From CAYSCS01 sp964429695 (GTDB lineage: Bacteria; Acidobacteriota; Aminicenantia; Aminicenantales; Aminicenantaceae): a DNA stretch of 44,321 nucleotides. The stretch spans positions 1-44,321 of the forward strand of contig CAYSCS010000069.1 in assembly GCA_964429695.1 (NCBI GenBank). The letters run 5' to 3'. The first letter of the stretch is position 1, and each line of letters starts with the position of its first letter. The notes beneath the pieces were generated by a model that was not told where the DNA came from, did no database searches, and saw only the letters and a program-made list of their open reading frames with translations. The position numbers were made by a program, and so were the translations under genes. Positions 1-8,093 of the stretch are shown here, piece by piece.

Positions 1-1
1 G

Positions 2-212
2 GGGGGAGCCCGTTGGCAAAAGGGTGAAGGGGTTGACGAGTTTCTTAAAACTCATAAGAGGCTTCACTTGGAATATCTTCCTCTCAGCCCGGATAAATGT
101 TAGGGAACGCATCTTGCGGCAAATTCGTTTTGAAGCTACCTAGAATCGATGGTTTGAAAATTTGGAGACAATCTGGGCTGTGATCAAAAAACTGCACATT
201 CATGGTCTCTAA
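2..212 (+). pseudogene. IS630-family transposase remnant (C-terminal part)
   Basis: Reading from base 2 gives a segment containing KRLHLEYLPLSPDK, which matches the C-terminal block of IS630-type DDE transposases (KxLxLxYLPxYSPDLNPIE). It stops at TAG 101-103. The continuation is found in another frame: 102-140 reads RERILRQIRFEAT, a stop lies at 141-143, and 144-209 reads NRWFENLETIWAVIKK, which matches the NRWFENLEEL tail of the same family. One frameshift and two stops show that the copy is dead. The N-terminal part lies outside the window. Family assignment is from memory of the conserved tail. Confidence 0.65.
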
Positions 213-340
213 AGAAATCCCGACGATTATGTAATATAAATTAATGCTTTTATATTAGTAACTGAGTCTCTATTTCATGTTGCTTCTCTTTCTTAAAAAG
301 AGTATAAAGGAGCTTGTGAGGAGGAATGGAGAGGAGAGAG

Positions 341-1453
341 ATGGAGAGAAAAAAAATCTTACTTATAGATAGAGACGAAAGACGAAGAAATCGCATCCTT
401 AATTTCCTCTCGGCTCTAAATTACGAAGTAAAGGAATCTAATTCTTTTGAAGAAATCTCCCCACCCCCATCTCCCCCTAGAACTCCAGACTTTGTGCTTC
501 TGAGCCTCCCCCATCTCAATGAGAACATCATAGGATTGCTCAAAAGATTAAAAAACTACTGGCCCAAGATATGCCTCATTCTCCTTGGTGATTTCGAAAA
601 AGCCGATGCAGCCCTTTCTCTCCTCAAAAAGGGAATCATTGACCATATCGCACCCGCTGAGCATCTGCTCGCAATCTATTCTGCTTTGAGGAGCGAATCT
701 CAAAAAAGGAAGTTGAGTGAAAAGAATTATTCCTTTCTTCAGGCTCTTCAAAAACTTCACCTCAAGCAGAAAGAAGAGAGCAAAAGAGCTTCATCTCTTG
801 AAGAAATATATAGCAATACCCTTGAGAATTTGATGGCTGCTTTAGACCTCAGGGATGTGGAAACCTTCGGACATTCAAAGACAGTGGCTAAATACAGCCA
901 GGTTCTGGCTGAAATTATGGGCGAAAAAGATAGAACTTCCCTAGAAAATGTGAGGAAAGGGGCACTCCTCCATGATGTAGGGAAAATAGCCATCCCTGAT
1001 TCAATCCTCAAGAAAACTTCTCCCTTGACTCGAGGGGAATGGGAAAAGATAAAACTTCACCCCGTGCTTGGGTTCGGGCTGATAAAAGAAATAAATTCTA
1101 TTAAAGAAGTGGGAAACATCATTCTCTACCATCATGAAAGATATGACGGAAATGGCTATCCTCATCGCCTCAAGGAAAAAAGTATTCCGCAAGAAGCAAG
1201 AATATTTGCCCTAGCTGATGCCCTCGACGCAATAACATCTTATCGTCCTTACAGAAAGGAGAGAAATTTTGAAGAGGCTCGAAAGGAGATTCAAAAAAAC
1301 TCAGGCACTCAGTTTGACCCAACTGTAGTTGAAGCCTTCTTGTCCGTAGAACCAGAAGACTGGAAAAAAATAAAATATGAGACGACAAAAATCATTCCCG
1401 GAATAGAGGAGTTTTTGGGGGAAGGTGGGCAAAAGAAGAGAGTTAAAGAGTAA
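341..1453 (+). CDS. HD-GYP domain protein with degenerate receiver domain
   Basis: Probable cyclic-di-GMP phosphodiesterase acting in the cytoplasm. Numbering is from the ATG at 341. Residues 1-120 have a receiver-like fold, but the beta-3 strand that should carry the phospho-acceptor reads VLLSLPHL, so Asp is replaced by Ser55, and the usual Lys after beta-5 is also missing (IDHIAPAE). A short helical linker follows, then an HD-GYP domain at about 160-345 with HDVGK (His211, Asp212) and HHERYDGNGYP (from His264). Start choice: an upstream ATG at 326 has AGGAGG ending one base before it, too close to work, whereas GAGGAG at 331-336 is 4 bases from the ATG at 341. The gene is convergent with prmC, 12 bases apart. 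The HD-GYP assignment is firm; activity as a phosphodiesterase is inferred. Confidence 0.85.
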   Translation: MERKKILLIDRDERRRNRILNFLSALNYEVKESNSFEEISPPPSPPRTPDFVLLSLPHLNENIIGLLKRLKNYWPKICLILLGDFEKADAALSLLKKGIIDHIAPAEHLLAIYSALRSESQKRKLSEKNYSFLQALQKLHLKQKEESKRASSLEEIYSNTLENLMAALDLRDVETFGHSKTVAKYSQVLAEIMGEKDRTSLENVRKGALLHDVGKIAIPDSILKKTSPLTRGEWEKIKLHPVLGFGLIKEINSIKEVGNIILYHHERYDGNGYPHRLKEKSIPQEARIFALADALDAITSYRPYRKERNFEEARKEIQKNSGTQFDPTVVEAFLSVEPEDWKKIKYETTKIIPGIEEFLGEGGQKKRVKE

Positions 1454-1465
1454 ATCCTTTTCCCT

Positions 1466-2311
1466 TTACCTTGTTTTTGCCACAACCAGCCGGGGAAGAC
1501 CCCCGAGGTCGCAATAAACTCTTTTGCTCAGGTAATTCTGACCAAAAAGAGACTTAACTCTTGACTCCATCCTATCTCCAATCTCAAGGAGAAGATAACC
1601 ACTTTTTTTGAGAAAAGCAGGGGCTTCTTCGATTATCCGGGAGATAACTTCAAGCCCGGTTTTTCCTGCAACAAGAGCCTCTTTTGGCTCGTTTTTCTTA
1701 ATTTCAGGGGAAATCTCCTCCCAATCTGACTCAGAAAGATAGGGAGGATTGGAGACAATAAAATCGCATTTCTTCTCCAGAGCCATCTTCTTGAGGGGAG
1801 CGAAGAGGTCACCTCTTAGAAATTCTATGTTCCGGGTTCCATGGGAAGAGGCGTTAAGCCGGGCTAGGTTGAGGGCCTTCTTTGAAACATCTGTGGCTAT
1901 TATCCTTGCTTGAGGAAGTTCCTTAGCAAGCGAGATGGCTACGTTTCCGCAACCTGTTCCCAGGTCAACAATGAGCCCTTTATTTTTAGAGCCAAGCTCT
2001 AAAACCTTTTCCACCAGTAACTCTGTCTCTGGCCTGGGGATGAAAACCCCAGGTGAAACAAGGAAAGAGAGAGACCAGAATTCCTTTTTTCCCGTAAGAT
2101 AGGCAAGGGGAAGTCCCTTTTTTCTTTTTTTAAGCAAACTCAAAAATTTTTTTTCTTTGTTCCTAGAGACCTTTTTCCCCGCCGAGGTAAAGAACTCCTC
2201 TTCTTGCAGCGAAAGGCAGTGGAGCAAAAGCACCTTTGCCTCAAGTGCAGGATGGGGAAGTCCCTTTAAGGCGAGGATGCCTTTCCTGAATAATTCCTCG
2301 ATGGTGCTCAA
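1466..2311 (-). CDS. prmC: Peptide chain release factor N5-glutamine methyltransferase
   Basis: Methylates the glutamine of the GGQ motif of release factors using S-adenosylmethionine, in the cytosol. The 281-residue length is normal. An N-terminal helical release-factor-binding domain (1-75) is followed by the PRPETE segment (92-97), the SAM-binding VDLGTGCGNVA motif (about 115-125) and the diagnostic NPPY at 188-191, preceded by DFIVS. Its start codon overlaps the end of prfA by four bases (ATGA), so the enzyme is translationally coupled to its substrate RF1. The order rpmE-prfA-prmC is a common bacterial arrangement. Confidence 0.95.
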   Translation of the reverse strand: MSTIEELFRKGILALKGLPHPALEAKVLLLHCLSLQEEEFFTSAGKKVSRNKEKKFLSLLKKRKKGLPLAYLTGKKEFWSLSFLVSPGVFIPRPETELLVEKVLELGSKNKGLIVDLGTGCGNVAISLAKELPQARIIATDVSKKALNLARLNASSHGTRNIEFLRGDLFAPLKKMALEKKCDFIVSNPPYLSESDWEEISPEIKKNEPKEALVAGKTGLEVISRIIEEAPAFLKKSGYLLLEIGDRMESRVKSLFGQNYLSKRVYCDLGGLPRLVVAKTR

Positions 2312-3402
2312 GGACGAAGGCTACTCCGCAGTTCCTCTTTCTCGCCGATAAGCTGAGTCTGATGATGGAGGATAAGGGCCTCTATTATCTCTTCCAATTC
2401 TCCATCTAAAACAGAATTGAGTTTATGGAGAGTTAGGTTAAGACGATGGTCTGTAACCCTTGATTGCGGAAAATTATAGGTCCTTATCTTTTCGCTCCTC
2501 TCTCCCGAGCCTACCTGTAATCTTCTACTCTGAGCAATTTTGCTCTCTTGTTCTCTTCGAGCCATTTCCATCAAACGTGAGCGGAGGATACGAAGAGCCT
2601 TTTCTTTGTTGCGATGCTGGGATTTCTCATCCTGGCAGGAAACCACCAGACCCGTGGGCTTATGAGTAACGCGGATTGCAGTATAATTGCGATTGACGTT
2701 TTGTCCACCTGGCCCTGAAGCTCCGAAAGCTTCAATCCTCAAATCTTTAGGGTCAAGCTTTATCTCCACTTCATCTGCCTCAGGCAGAACTGCAACTGTG
2801 GCTGTTGAAGTATGAATTCTGCCGCTTGCTTCTGTTTCTGGAACCCTCTGAACTCTATGAACTCCACTCTCGAATTTCAACTGCGAGTACACTCCCTTTC
2901 CGCGGATGCTGAGGATGACTTCTTTGAAACCTCCGATTGGAGAGAAACTTGAATTCATAATTTCTGTTTCCCAACCCTTTTTCTCAGCGAAACGCAGATA
3001 CATTCTTAAAAGGTCCTGGGCAAAAAGCGAAGCTTCATCTCCTCCCGCTCCAGCCCTTATCTCCAGAATTACGTCTTTTTCGTCGTTCGGGTCTTTGGGA
3101 AGAAGTAATATCTTAAGTTCACTCTTGATTTTGTCTTCCTTCTCCAAAAGCTCTTTAAGCTCTGAGTCTGCGATTTTCTTCAGCTCCGGGTCAGCCTTCT
3201 GGTCTTCTAAAATTTCCCTCAATCCTTTGAGCTCTTCTTGAATCTTCTTGTATGCTTCATACTTTTTCACGATGGGTTCAAGCTCTGCGCGCTTCTTAGA
3301 AATTTCTTTTATTTTATGAGGGAGAGAGGCTAAGGCCGGGTCAGAAAGGGAAAGGGTGAGAGTGTCGTATTTTTCTTTGATGTTTTCCAGCTCTTCGAGC
3401 AT
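2308..3402 (-). CDS. prfA: Peptide chain release factor 1
   Basis: Terminates translation at UAA and UAG on the ribosome. The 364 residues match the family length. An N-terminal coiled-coil region (1-105) precedes the core. The codon-recognition tripeptide of the RF1 PxT type is P188-E189-T190 in QRVPETEASG, which separates it from RF2 (SPF). The peptidyl-tRNA hydrolysis motif GGQ is at 232-234 in GASGPGGQNVN. The C-terminal block GERSEKIRTYNFPQSRVTDHR is also typical. It lies 5 bases downstream of rpmE and overlaps prmC by 4 bases. No clear Shine-Dalgarno precedes it, which fits coupling to rpmE. Confidence 0.96.
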   Translation of the reverse strand: MLEELENIKEKYDTLTLSLSDPALASLPHKIKEISKKRAELEPIVKKYEAYKKIQEELKGLREILEDQKADPELKKIADSELKELLEKEDKIKSELKILLLPKDPNDEKDVILEIRAGAGGDEASLFAQDLLRMYLRFAEKKGWETEIMNSSFSPIGGFKEVILSIRGKGVYSQLKFESGVHRVQRVPETEASGRIHTSTATVAVLPEADEVEIKLDPKDLRIEAFGASGPGGQNVNRNYTAIRVTHKPTGLVVSCQDEKSQHRNKEKALRILRSRLMEMARREQESKIAQSRRLQVGSGERSEKIRTYNFPQSRVTDHRLNLTLHKLNSVLDGELEEIIEALILHHQTQLIGEKEELRSSLRP

Positions 3403-3407
3403 GACTT

Positions 3408-3614
3408 TTATTCTTTAGGTTCACCATATTTTTTCCTGAATTTCTCGACTCTTCCTGCGCTATCGACAAACTTCTGTTTTCCTGTAAAAAAAGGATGACA
3501 CTGGGAACAAATCTCCACTCTAATCTCCTTCTTAGTTGAACGGGTCGTAAAAGTGTTTCCACATGCGCAAGTAACCGTACATTCCACGTATTCAGGATGA
3601 ATTCCTTGTTTCAT
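3408..3614 (-). CDS. rpmE: 50S ribosomal protein L31 (zinc-binding form)
   Basis: 68-residue large-subunit ribosomal protein. It begins MKQGIHPEY and contains VTCACGNTF and EICSQCHPFFTGKQK, so all four cysteines of the zinc-containing C+ form are present (CxC plus CxxC). It is first in the rpmE-prfA-prmC operon. A Shine-Dalgarno GAGGAG precedes the ATG at 3614, and a promoter is visible at 3640-3667. Confidence 0.96.
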   Translation of the reverse strand: MKQGIHPEYVECTVTCACGNTFTTRSTKKEIRVEICSQCHPFFTGKQKFVDSAGRVEKFRKKYGEPKE

Positions 3615-3639
3615 CTTTTTTCTCCTCTAATTAGCTTAA

Positions 3640-3667
3640 ATTATACCATGAAATAAGGTTATAGCAA
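3640..3667 (-). promoter_or_regulatory. Putative sigma-70 promoter of rpmE-prfA-prmC
   Basis: On the minus strand TTGCTA (3667-3662) is followed after 16 bases by a perfect TATAAT (3645-3640). The -10 box lies about 25 bases upstream of the rpmE start, leaving a very short leader that contains the Shine-Dalgarno GAGGAG. The -35 box matches 4 of 6 consensus positions. Confidence 0.6.
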
Positions 3668-3767
3668 AAGATTTTCAAGGCTCATTCAATTCCTTACCTT
3701 TTTGGACTAATTCCAGCACCAATTCTTTTTCTCTTTTCAAAAGGGGAACAAAAATGGGGAAAGAAGG

Positions 3768-4631
3768 CTATTTCTTTCTTTCCTCTTCATGGATTACCCT
3801 CTTTTCCCCGTATTTTTCTTTAAAGCATTCCCAATCTATAAAAAATCTCATTTTTTCCTGAGTTTCTTTTACTCTTCTTTTATATTCTTTTTTTTCAAAG
3901 TATTTCTTGAGGACTCTCTCAAGGGGATAAACTTGAGCTGCAGCCTTCCATTCATATCTTCTCTGTTTGCTATCCTTGAGACAATTCAGATGGACAATCC
4001 AAGCAAGCTGTTTGAAGGAAAGTTGGGGAAAGCCCTTCTGGATAGAAATGACCTCAGCCTCCTTTTGAGGATTGAGGAAATGAAAATATCTCAAGAATAA
4101 TAAGGCATTATGAAAATATGCGGGGAAAACAAGAATCCCTTGCTTCTTCCTTATTTTCCCCAGATGAATAAAGATATCGAGAACTTTCTTCCCCAGATTG
4201 AGTCCGGGGTGGGTTTGACCGGGAAGAGGAGATTTCCCTTCTTTAAAATCGATAAGGGGATTCTGGAGGGTGAGCCATTCAATGATTAAAAAATCAAACT
4301 CAGCGGGCGAAAAATTTAAATCAGACTCATTTTTTAAGGAAAACTTTCCTTCCCTTATTTTGAGGTCTACAATCAAGTTCTCGGGCTTCTTTTGCTTGAA
4401 GAAAACCTGAAATCTTTGAAGAGGAGGAAATTCCGTAGAATCAAGGTGGAATTCTAAAGGCCAGAGCTTCCTTTTCTTGGCGTCCTTGAAAAAATTTCTC
4501 TTCTTCAAGATTGCTTTCACTTCTGGCAGGGAATAGCTTCCCAAAAAAAGAGTGGTTCCCTTTTTTTCGGTAAGTTCGGCAAAAATATCTGCTTCCCTCA
4601 CCTTTTCTCGAAAATCATCTTCTTTTTCCAT
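3768..4631 (-). CDS. Conserved protein of unknown function with PGQxHPGL motif
   Basis: 287 residues, no signal peptide and no membrane segment, so probably cytosolic. The N-terminal half has alternating hydrophobic strands. The most distinctive part is EWLTLQNPLID followed by SPLPGQTHPGLNLGKKVLD at about 120-150. The pattern LQNPL-x(10-15)-LPGQxHPGL and the later FPAYFHNALLFLRYFHFLNP recall a widespread uncharacterised family seen, as I remember it, in several Gram-negative phyla. No nucleotide-binding or protease motif is evident. The C-terminus is very Lys/Glu-rich. It lies between rpmE and rsmD on the same strand, with only 24 bases to rsmD, so the two are probably co-transcribed. Coding is supported by length and spacing; function is unknown. 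Confidence 0.75.
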   Translation of the reverse strand: MEKEDDFREKVREADIFAELTEKKGTTLFLGSYSLPEVKAILKKRNFFKDAKKRKLWPLEFHLDSTEFPPLQRFQVFFKQKKPENLIVDLKIREGKFSLKNESDLNFSPAEFDFLIIEWLTLQNPLIDFKEGKSPLPGQTHPGLNLGKKVLDIFIHLGKIRKKQGILVFPAYFHNALLFLRYFHFLNPQKEAEVISIQKGFPQLSFKQLAWIVHLNCLKDSKQRRYEWKAAAQVYPLERVLKKYFEKKEYKRRVKETQEKMRFFIDWECFKEKYGEKRVIHEEERKK

Positions 4632-4655
4632 CTTCTATTGCGAATCCTGTTCACC

Positions 4656-5198
4656 TTATTCATAAAAACAGAGAGTGTCGTCTCCCATGGTGACTGTTCT
4701 CTTCAATTGAAAATACCTTCCCTCAAACTTTGTTCGACGGTTCTTCCGCAAGATTATCATCCCCCCTTCTTTGAGAACACCCCTTTTTTTCAAAACCTTA
4801 AGCGGATTCCTTTCCTCAAGGAGTTTATAAGGAGGATCAAGAAAGATGAGGTCAAACTTTAAATTTTCCTGAGAAAGCTGGATCACGGCGCGGTTGAATT
4901 CCTTTCGAATGACGCGTGCCTTATCCTCTGCCTCGCATCTGGCCAGGTTTATCTTGATGACTTTGACAGCCGGCCAAAAGTTCTCAACAAACACGACCCT
5001 TTCAGCTCCACGACTCAAGGCTTCTATTCCGCAAGAACCGGTTCCTGCAAATCCATCTAAAAAGATGCTTCCCTTGATTCGGGTGTGAAGGATGTTGAAG
5101 AGAGACTCCCTGAGTTTTCCTGGTAGAGGCCTCACTTCACTTGCCGGAACCCTTTTGAGTACCTTCCCTTTATAAAGACCGCCTATAACTCTAATCAT
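4656..5198 (-). CDS. rsmD: 16S rRNA (guanine966-N2)-methyltransferase
   Basis: Methylates G966 of 16S rRNA in the 30S subunit with SAM. Starting at the ATG at 5198 the protein begins MIRVIGGLYKGKVL, the classic RsmD opening (RIIAGxxkGrxL). It continues with RPLPGKLRESLFNIL, the SAM site FLDGFAGTGSCGIEALSRGA and the catalytic DPPY (in FLDPPYK). The open frame extends ten residues upstream to 5228, but the family N-terminus fits 5198. The length is about 180 residues, as expected. It is co-directional with the downstream unknown gene. Confidence 0.92.
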   Translation of the reverse strand: MIRVIGGLYKGKVLKRVPASEVRPLPGKLRESLFNILHTRIKGSIFLDGFAGTGSCGIEALSRGAERVVFVENFWPAVKVIKINLARCEAEDKARVIRKEFNRAVIQLSQENLKFDLIFLDPPYKLLEERNPLKVLKKRGVLKEGGMIILRKNRRTKFEGRYFQLKRTVTMGDDTLCFYE

Positions 5199-5423
5199 TT
5201 GCTCATAAATAGCTAATTGAATAAACAATTAGAACTCAAATCACGTATTCAGTATTCAAAATTCAAAATATTGCCCTTGAAAAATTAAAATTAGTGTCCT
5301 TTCAAACTTCCTTGAGCCACTCATGAGTAAAACATAACTGGGCATTAAATCTTATTTAAACTGGCTTCTTTGCTTTTAAGCTCATGGTTATCTAATAGGA
5401 CTCATAATGAGAAAAGGTCTCAA

Positions 5424-6011
5424 TCAATAATAGAAAGTCACCTTCCTCTTATCAGTCTTAATCTCCTTTATTCCAAAGGGGAGGTCATACCAGTCTTCAA
5501 GGCTGGAAGGCTTCGTGCCCTCAACCTTGGAAACCATGTAAATTATGAAGTCAAGGAGCTTGGGTTGAATCCGCTGTCCTTCGATAAAAAGGTCATTGAT
5601 GATAATCCTCGCTTTCCTATTTTTAACTTGAAGCTCTGCTCTAAAATAGAAAACCATCTTTGGCTTGAGAAAAAACGGGATTTTCTGCAAGCTTAAGTCC
5701 AAAAAGACCTTTCCCTCGAGCCTGTTTCGAGGAAAAAGTTTTAGTTTGAGCTCCTTCATCACCTCTTCTTTATCTACCTCGATGCTGTAGGCAAGGTATG
5801 AATTCAGTTCGCTTTCAGTTAGCACTATCTCTCTCAATTTACCTCTATCTTCGCTCATGCTCTCCCGTGTCACCTTTTCAATCGCATCCAAGACCTTCTT
5901 CACTTCCTGGAGAGAATAATCCTCGGTTGTAAATATCGCCATTTTCCCTGTGAAGAAAATAAAATTGATAAAGAGGAAAAGCCTCAAGAAAATTACCCTC
6001 GATTCCTTCAT
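5424..6011 (-). CDS. Small exported protein of unknown function
   Basis: The frame is open from 6218, but the region before 6011 reads like untranslated sequence. From the ATG at 6011 the protein begins MKESRVIFLRLFLFINFIFFTG, a basic start plus a long hydrophobic stretch typical of a signal peptide, giving about 195 residues. The mature part contains LTESELNSYLAY, then alternating beta-strand-like segments and SSLEDWYDLPFGIKEI near the C-terminus. The layout resembles small periplasmic lipid- or ligand-binding domains, but no family is recognised. It runs in the same direction as rsmD across a 225-base AT-rich gap. Confidence 0.6.
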   Translation of the reverse strand: MKESRVIFLRLFLFINFIFFTGKMAIFTTEDYSLQEVKKVLDAIEKVTRESMSEDRGKLREIVLTESELNSYLAYSIEVDKEEVMKELKLKLFPRNRLEGKVFLDLSLQKIPFFLKPKMVFYFRAELQVKNRKARIIINDLFIEGQRIQPKLLDFIIYMVSKVEGTKPSSLEDWYDLPFGIKEIKTDKRKVTFYY

Positions 6012-6289
6012 CGCCTTAAATGCTACCAGAATAAAAAATAATTTTCTACCGCCCTCTAAAAGAATTCCTGGCTCGAGAGTGAGGAAATTTTGAGGTCCTT
6101 TAATTCTCGGGCCGAAAATAGTCAATGGGGAATGAATGGAGGAATTAAGGGAAAGCTCATCTCGGGCCAAAAGAAAGAGAAGTTCAAACACCTTTCTTGA
6201 ATGAGGAGTGGATAGCAAATCTTAACTCAGTGAAAAGTAAGGGTGGGTGAAAAAGAAGGCAAAGGCTAAGGAAATTTCTCCTTCCATGT

Positions 6290-6706
6290 TAGCCTTAAGG
6301 CGGAGCCCTCTTCTCTACCCCTAACTCCCCCTGTGCCCCACGCCTTGACACTCGCCATCTCAAACTGGCCACCACTCTCTTGCCACAGCTTTGGTCCAGA
6401 AGCTCCCATACCCAGATGAGAACCCGCCTGAACATCATAGACCCTCGGCCTCCTCCGCTTTATCTCCCTCGCCTCCTAAATAATCACCGCCTGCTTCCCA
6501 TCTTTCCCGGATAAGATTACTTTCCGAGCAAAGTTGCGCAAAAACCAGCTCGTAAAGCAGCGATTATACTCGGTAAGAGTAACAGAGTCCTCCACAACCC
6601 GGCTCTTCTCCCTCTTAGAACCTCTCTGATACCTCTTGGCAAGCTCCTTTACTACCGCTCGTTTAATCTTCTTCTCTGACGCCAGGTGCTTTCCTCCTCG
6701 CTAGAA
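6290..6706 (-). pseudogene. Degenerate transposase/integrase-type N-terminal fragment
   Basis: No intact gene lies in the 600-base gap before thi4, but the minus strand reads a protein-like tract: KKIKRAVVKELAKRYQRGSKREKS, then TEYNRCFTSWFLRN, then ARKVILSGKDGKQAVII. A TAG stop follows, and then EAREIKRRRPRVYD. This fits the helix-turn-helix start of integrase-core transposases (pattern RYQxxxKxEKxxILDEFxxLTGYNRxYAxxLLRN). After RVYD the similarity ends, so only the first third or so remains. No start codon is visible. Family assignment is by remembered pattern. Confidence 0.5.
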
Positions 6707-6820
6707 TCAGCCTGATATTTAAGGGTTCCACTACCCAGAAGGCAATACAATTTCGTCGAGATTTTCTCGTGAGGCTACGAATCATTTTCGTCTAGATTTT
6801 AAGTAAGGTAATTCGAGAGC

Positions 6821-6849
6821 TTGACATCCTTTTTACTTTTAAATATTAT
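6821..6849 (+). promoter_or_regulatory. Near-consensus sigma-70 promoter of the thiazole synthase gene
   Basis: TTGACA at 6821-6826, a spacer of exactly 17 bases, and TATTAT at 6844-6849. A strong AGGAGG Shine-Dalgarno follows at 6871-6876, 8 bases before the ATG at 6885. The predicted leader is only about 30 bases. I looked for the conserved TPP riboswitch core (CTGAGA and the GATCTGGATAATACCAGC-type block) in 6700-6884 and did not see it, so thiamine control of this gene by that route is not supported. Confidence 0.75.
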
Positions 6850-6884
6850 TTAACATATCGGAATACTAAAAGGAGGAATCAAAA

Positions 6885-7667
6885 ATGTCTTGGGCAAAAG
6901 TGAGTGAAAAAGACATAACTCTTGCCATCATCAACGGCTTCAAGAAGGACATGGAAGAATATGTGCAAAGTGATTGCATCATAGTCGGCGGGGGACCATC
7001 GGGTTTAATGGCGGCAAAAATTCTTGCACAGAATAAGGTAAAGGTCCTCCTTATTGAACGCAACAATTATTTAGGAGGCGGATTCTGGATAGGCGGTTTT
7101 CTGATGAATCACGTCACCCTCCGTTCTCCTGCGCAGGAGATTCTCGAAGAACTCAACATCCCTTACCACAAAGAAAAAGAAGGGCTCTTTGTGGCTTCGG
7201 GTCCTCATGCCTGCTCCAAGCTCATCGCCTCTGCCTGTGACGAAGGGGTGAGAATATTGAACATGGCGAGATTCGAGGATTTAGTCATCAGGGAAGAAAA
7301 TCGCGTCTGCGGTGTAGTCATAAACTGGACTCCCGTCTCAGCTCTTCCCCGCGAAATCACGTGTGTCGACCCCCTTGGTCTTGAAACCAAATTTGTCATC
7401 GATGCCTCCGGCCATGAGGCTGTGGTGGTGAAAAAACTCGAAGAAAGAGGTCTCCTCAAGCTCAAGGGATTTGGTGCGATGTGGGTAGAGAAATCCGAAG
7501 CTTCTATCCTCGAACATACTGATGAAGTATTTCCTGGGCTCATGGTCTGCGGCATGGCAGTTTCTTCAACCTACGGGCTTCCCAGGATGGGACCAACTTT
7601 CGGGGCCATGCTCCTTTCTGGAAAACGGGCAGCAGAAGAGGTTTTGGGGAAGCTCGCTGAAAATTAA
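6885..7667 (+). CDS. thi4: THI4-family thiazole synthase (ribulose-1,5-bisphosphate synthase type)
   Basis: Makes the thiazole moiety of thiamine from NAD and glycine in the cytosol. The 260 residues match the prokaryotic form. The dinucleotide-binding motif IIVGGGPSGLMAAK is at about 32-45, followed by LIERNNYLGGGFWIGGFLMN (Glu at about 58 and the GGG segment), ASGHEAVVVKKL, and the C-terminal block GLPRMGPTFGAMLLSG. Cys160 in the segment ITCVDPLG aligns, with the same spacing from the NWT motif (Trp148), to yeast THI4 Cys205, the single-turnover sulfur donor. Sulfide-dependent archaeal homologues have His there. The gene stands alone behind a strong promoter and Shine-Dalgarno. Family is firm; the sulfur source is open. 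Confidence 0.93.
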   Translation: MSWAKVSEKDITLAIINGFKKDMEEYVQSDCIIVGGGPSGLMAAKILAQNKVKVLLIERNNYLGGGFWIGGFLMNHVTLRSPAQEILEELNIPYHKEKEGLFVASGPHACSKLIASACDEGVRILNMARFEDLVIREENRVCGVVINWTPVSALPREITCVDPLGLETKFVIDASGHEAVVVKKLEERGLLKLKGFGAMWVEKSEASILEHTDEVFPGLMVCGMAVSSTYGLPRMGPTFGAMLLSGKRAAEEVLGKLAEN

Positions 7668-8093
7668 TCTCGCCAGAGTGCCCAGCTCTTTGAAGCCTAA
7701 TTTTTTAACTTAATTGGCTCCTTCCTAGAAAACAAGCTAAAGAAAAAGAAGGCCAAAATATACCTTGAGGAAAGCTTACGTCCCATTTCTCTAGGCTCGA
7801 GACAACTTAGATATAACCCTTGAATCTCTAAAGAAAAATCAAACTTGAATTCATAAATTATAAATGATTATTCAAGAATCAAATAAAAGATGGAGGGTTA
7901 TCTTCTCTTTCTTTATTCATCCTTGTGCATTAACGGCTTAATTTTTAAAACTTTAGTCAAAAACTTCGCACCTCCTCGCGAGGAATTTATCCAGAGTAAG
8001 CTTCGCTTGTCCTAAACTCTTTCTTTCCTTATCCCCCATTCTTCACCTCGACTTCTCATCCCAGCCTTCTCTCAATCTGGAATATCCAACTCC
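7668..8093. other. Intergenic stretch, no gene recognised
   Basis: AT-rich and broken by stops in all frames. On the minus strand a short run starting MGDKERKSLGQAKLTLDKF lies just downstream of the weak ORF at 8094-8390, which might mean that both are scraps of one decayed gene. No RNA gene or clear terminator was identified. Confidence 0.4.

Noticed and set aside
3789..4100. Phe-rich plus-strand ORF
   Set aside because: Antisense shadow of the conserved gene at 3768-4631; the Phe/Ser-rich composition is the complement of Lys/Glu-rich codons.
6700..6884. TPP riboswitch upstream of the thiazole synthase gene
   Set aside because: The expected conserved THI-box blocks are not present, and the predicted leader from the promoter at 6821-6849 is only about 30 bases.
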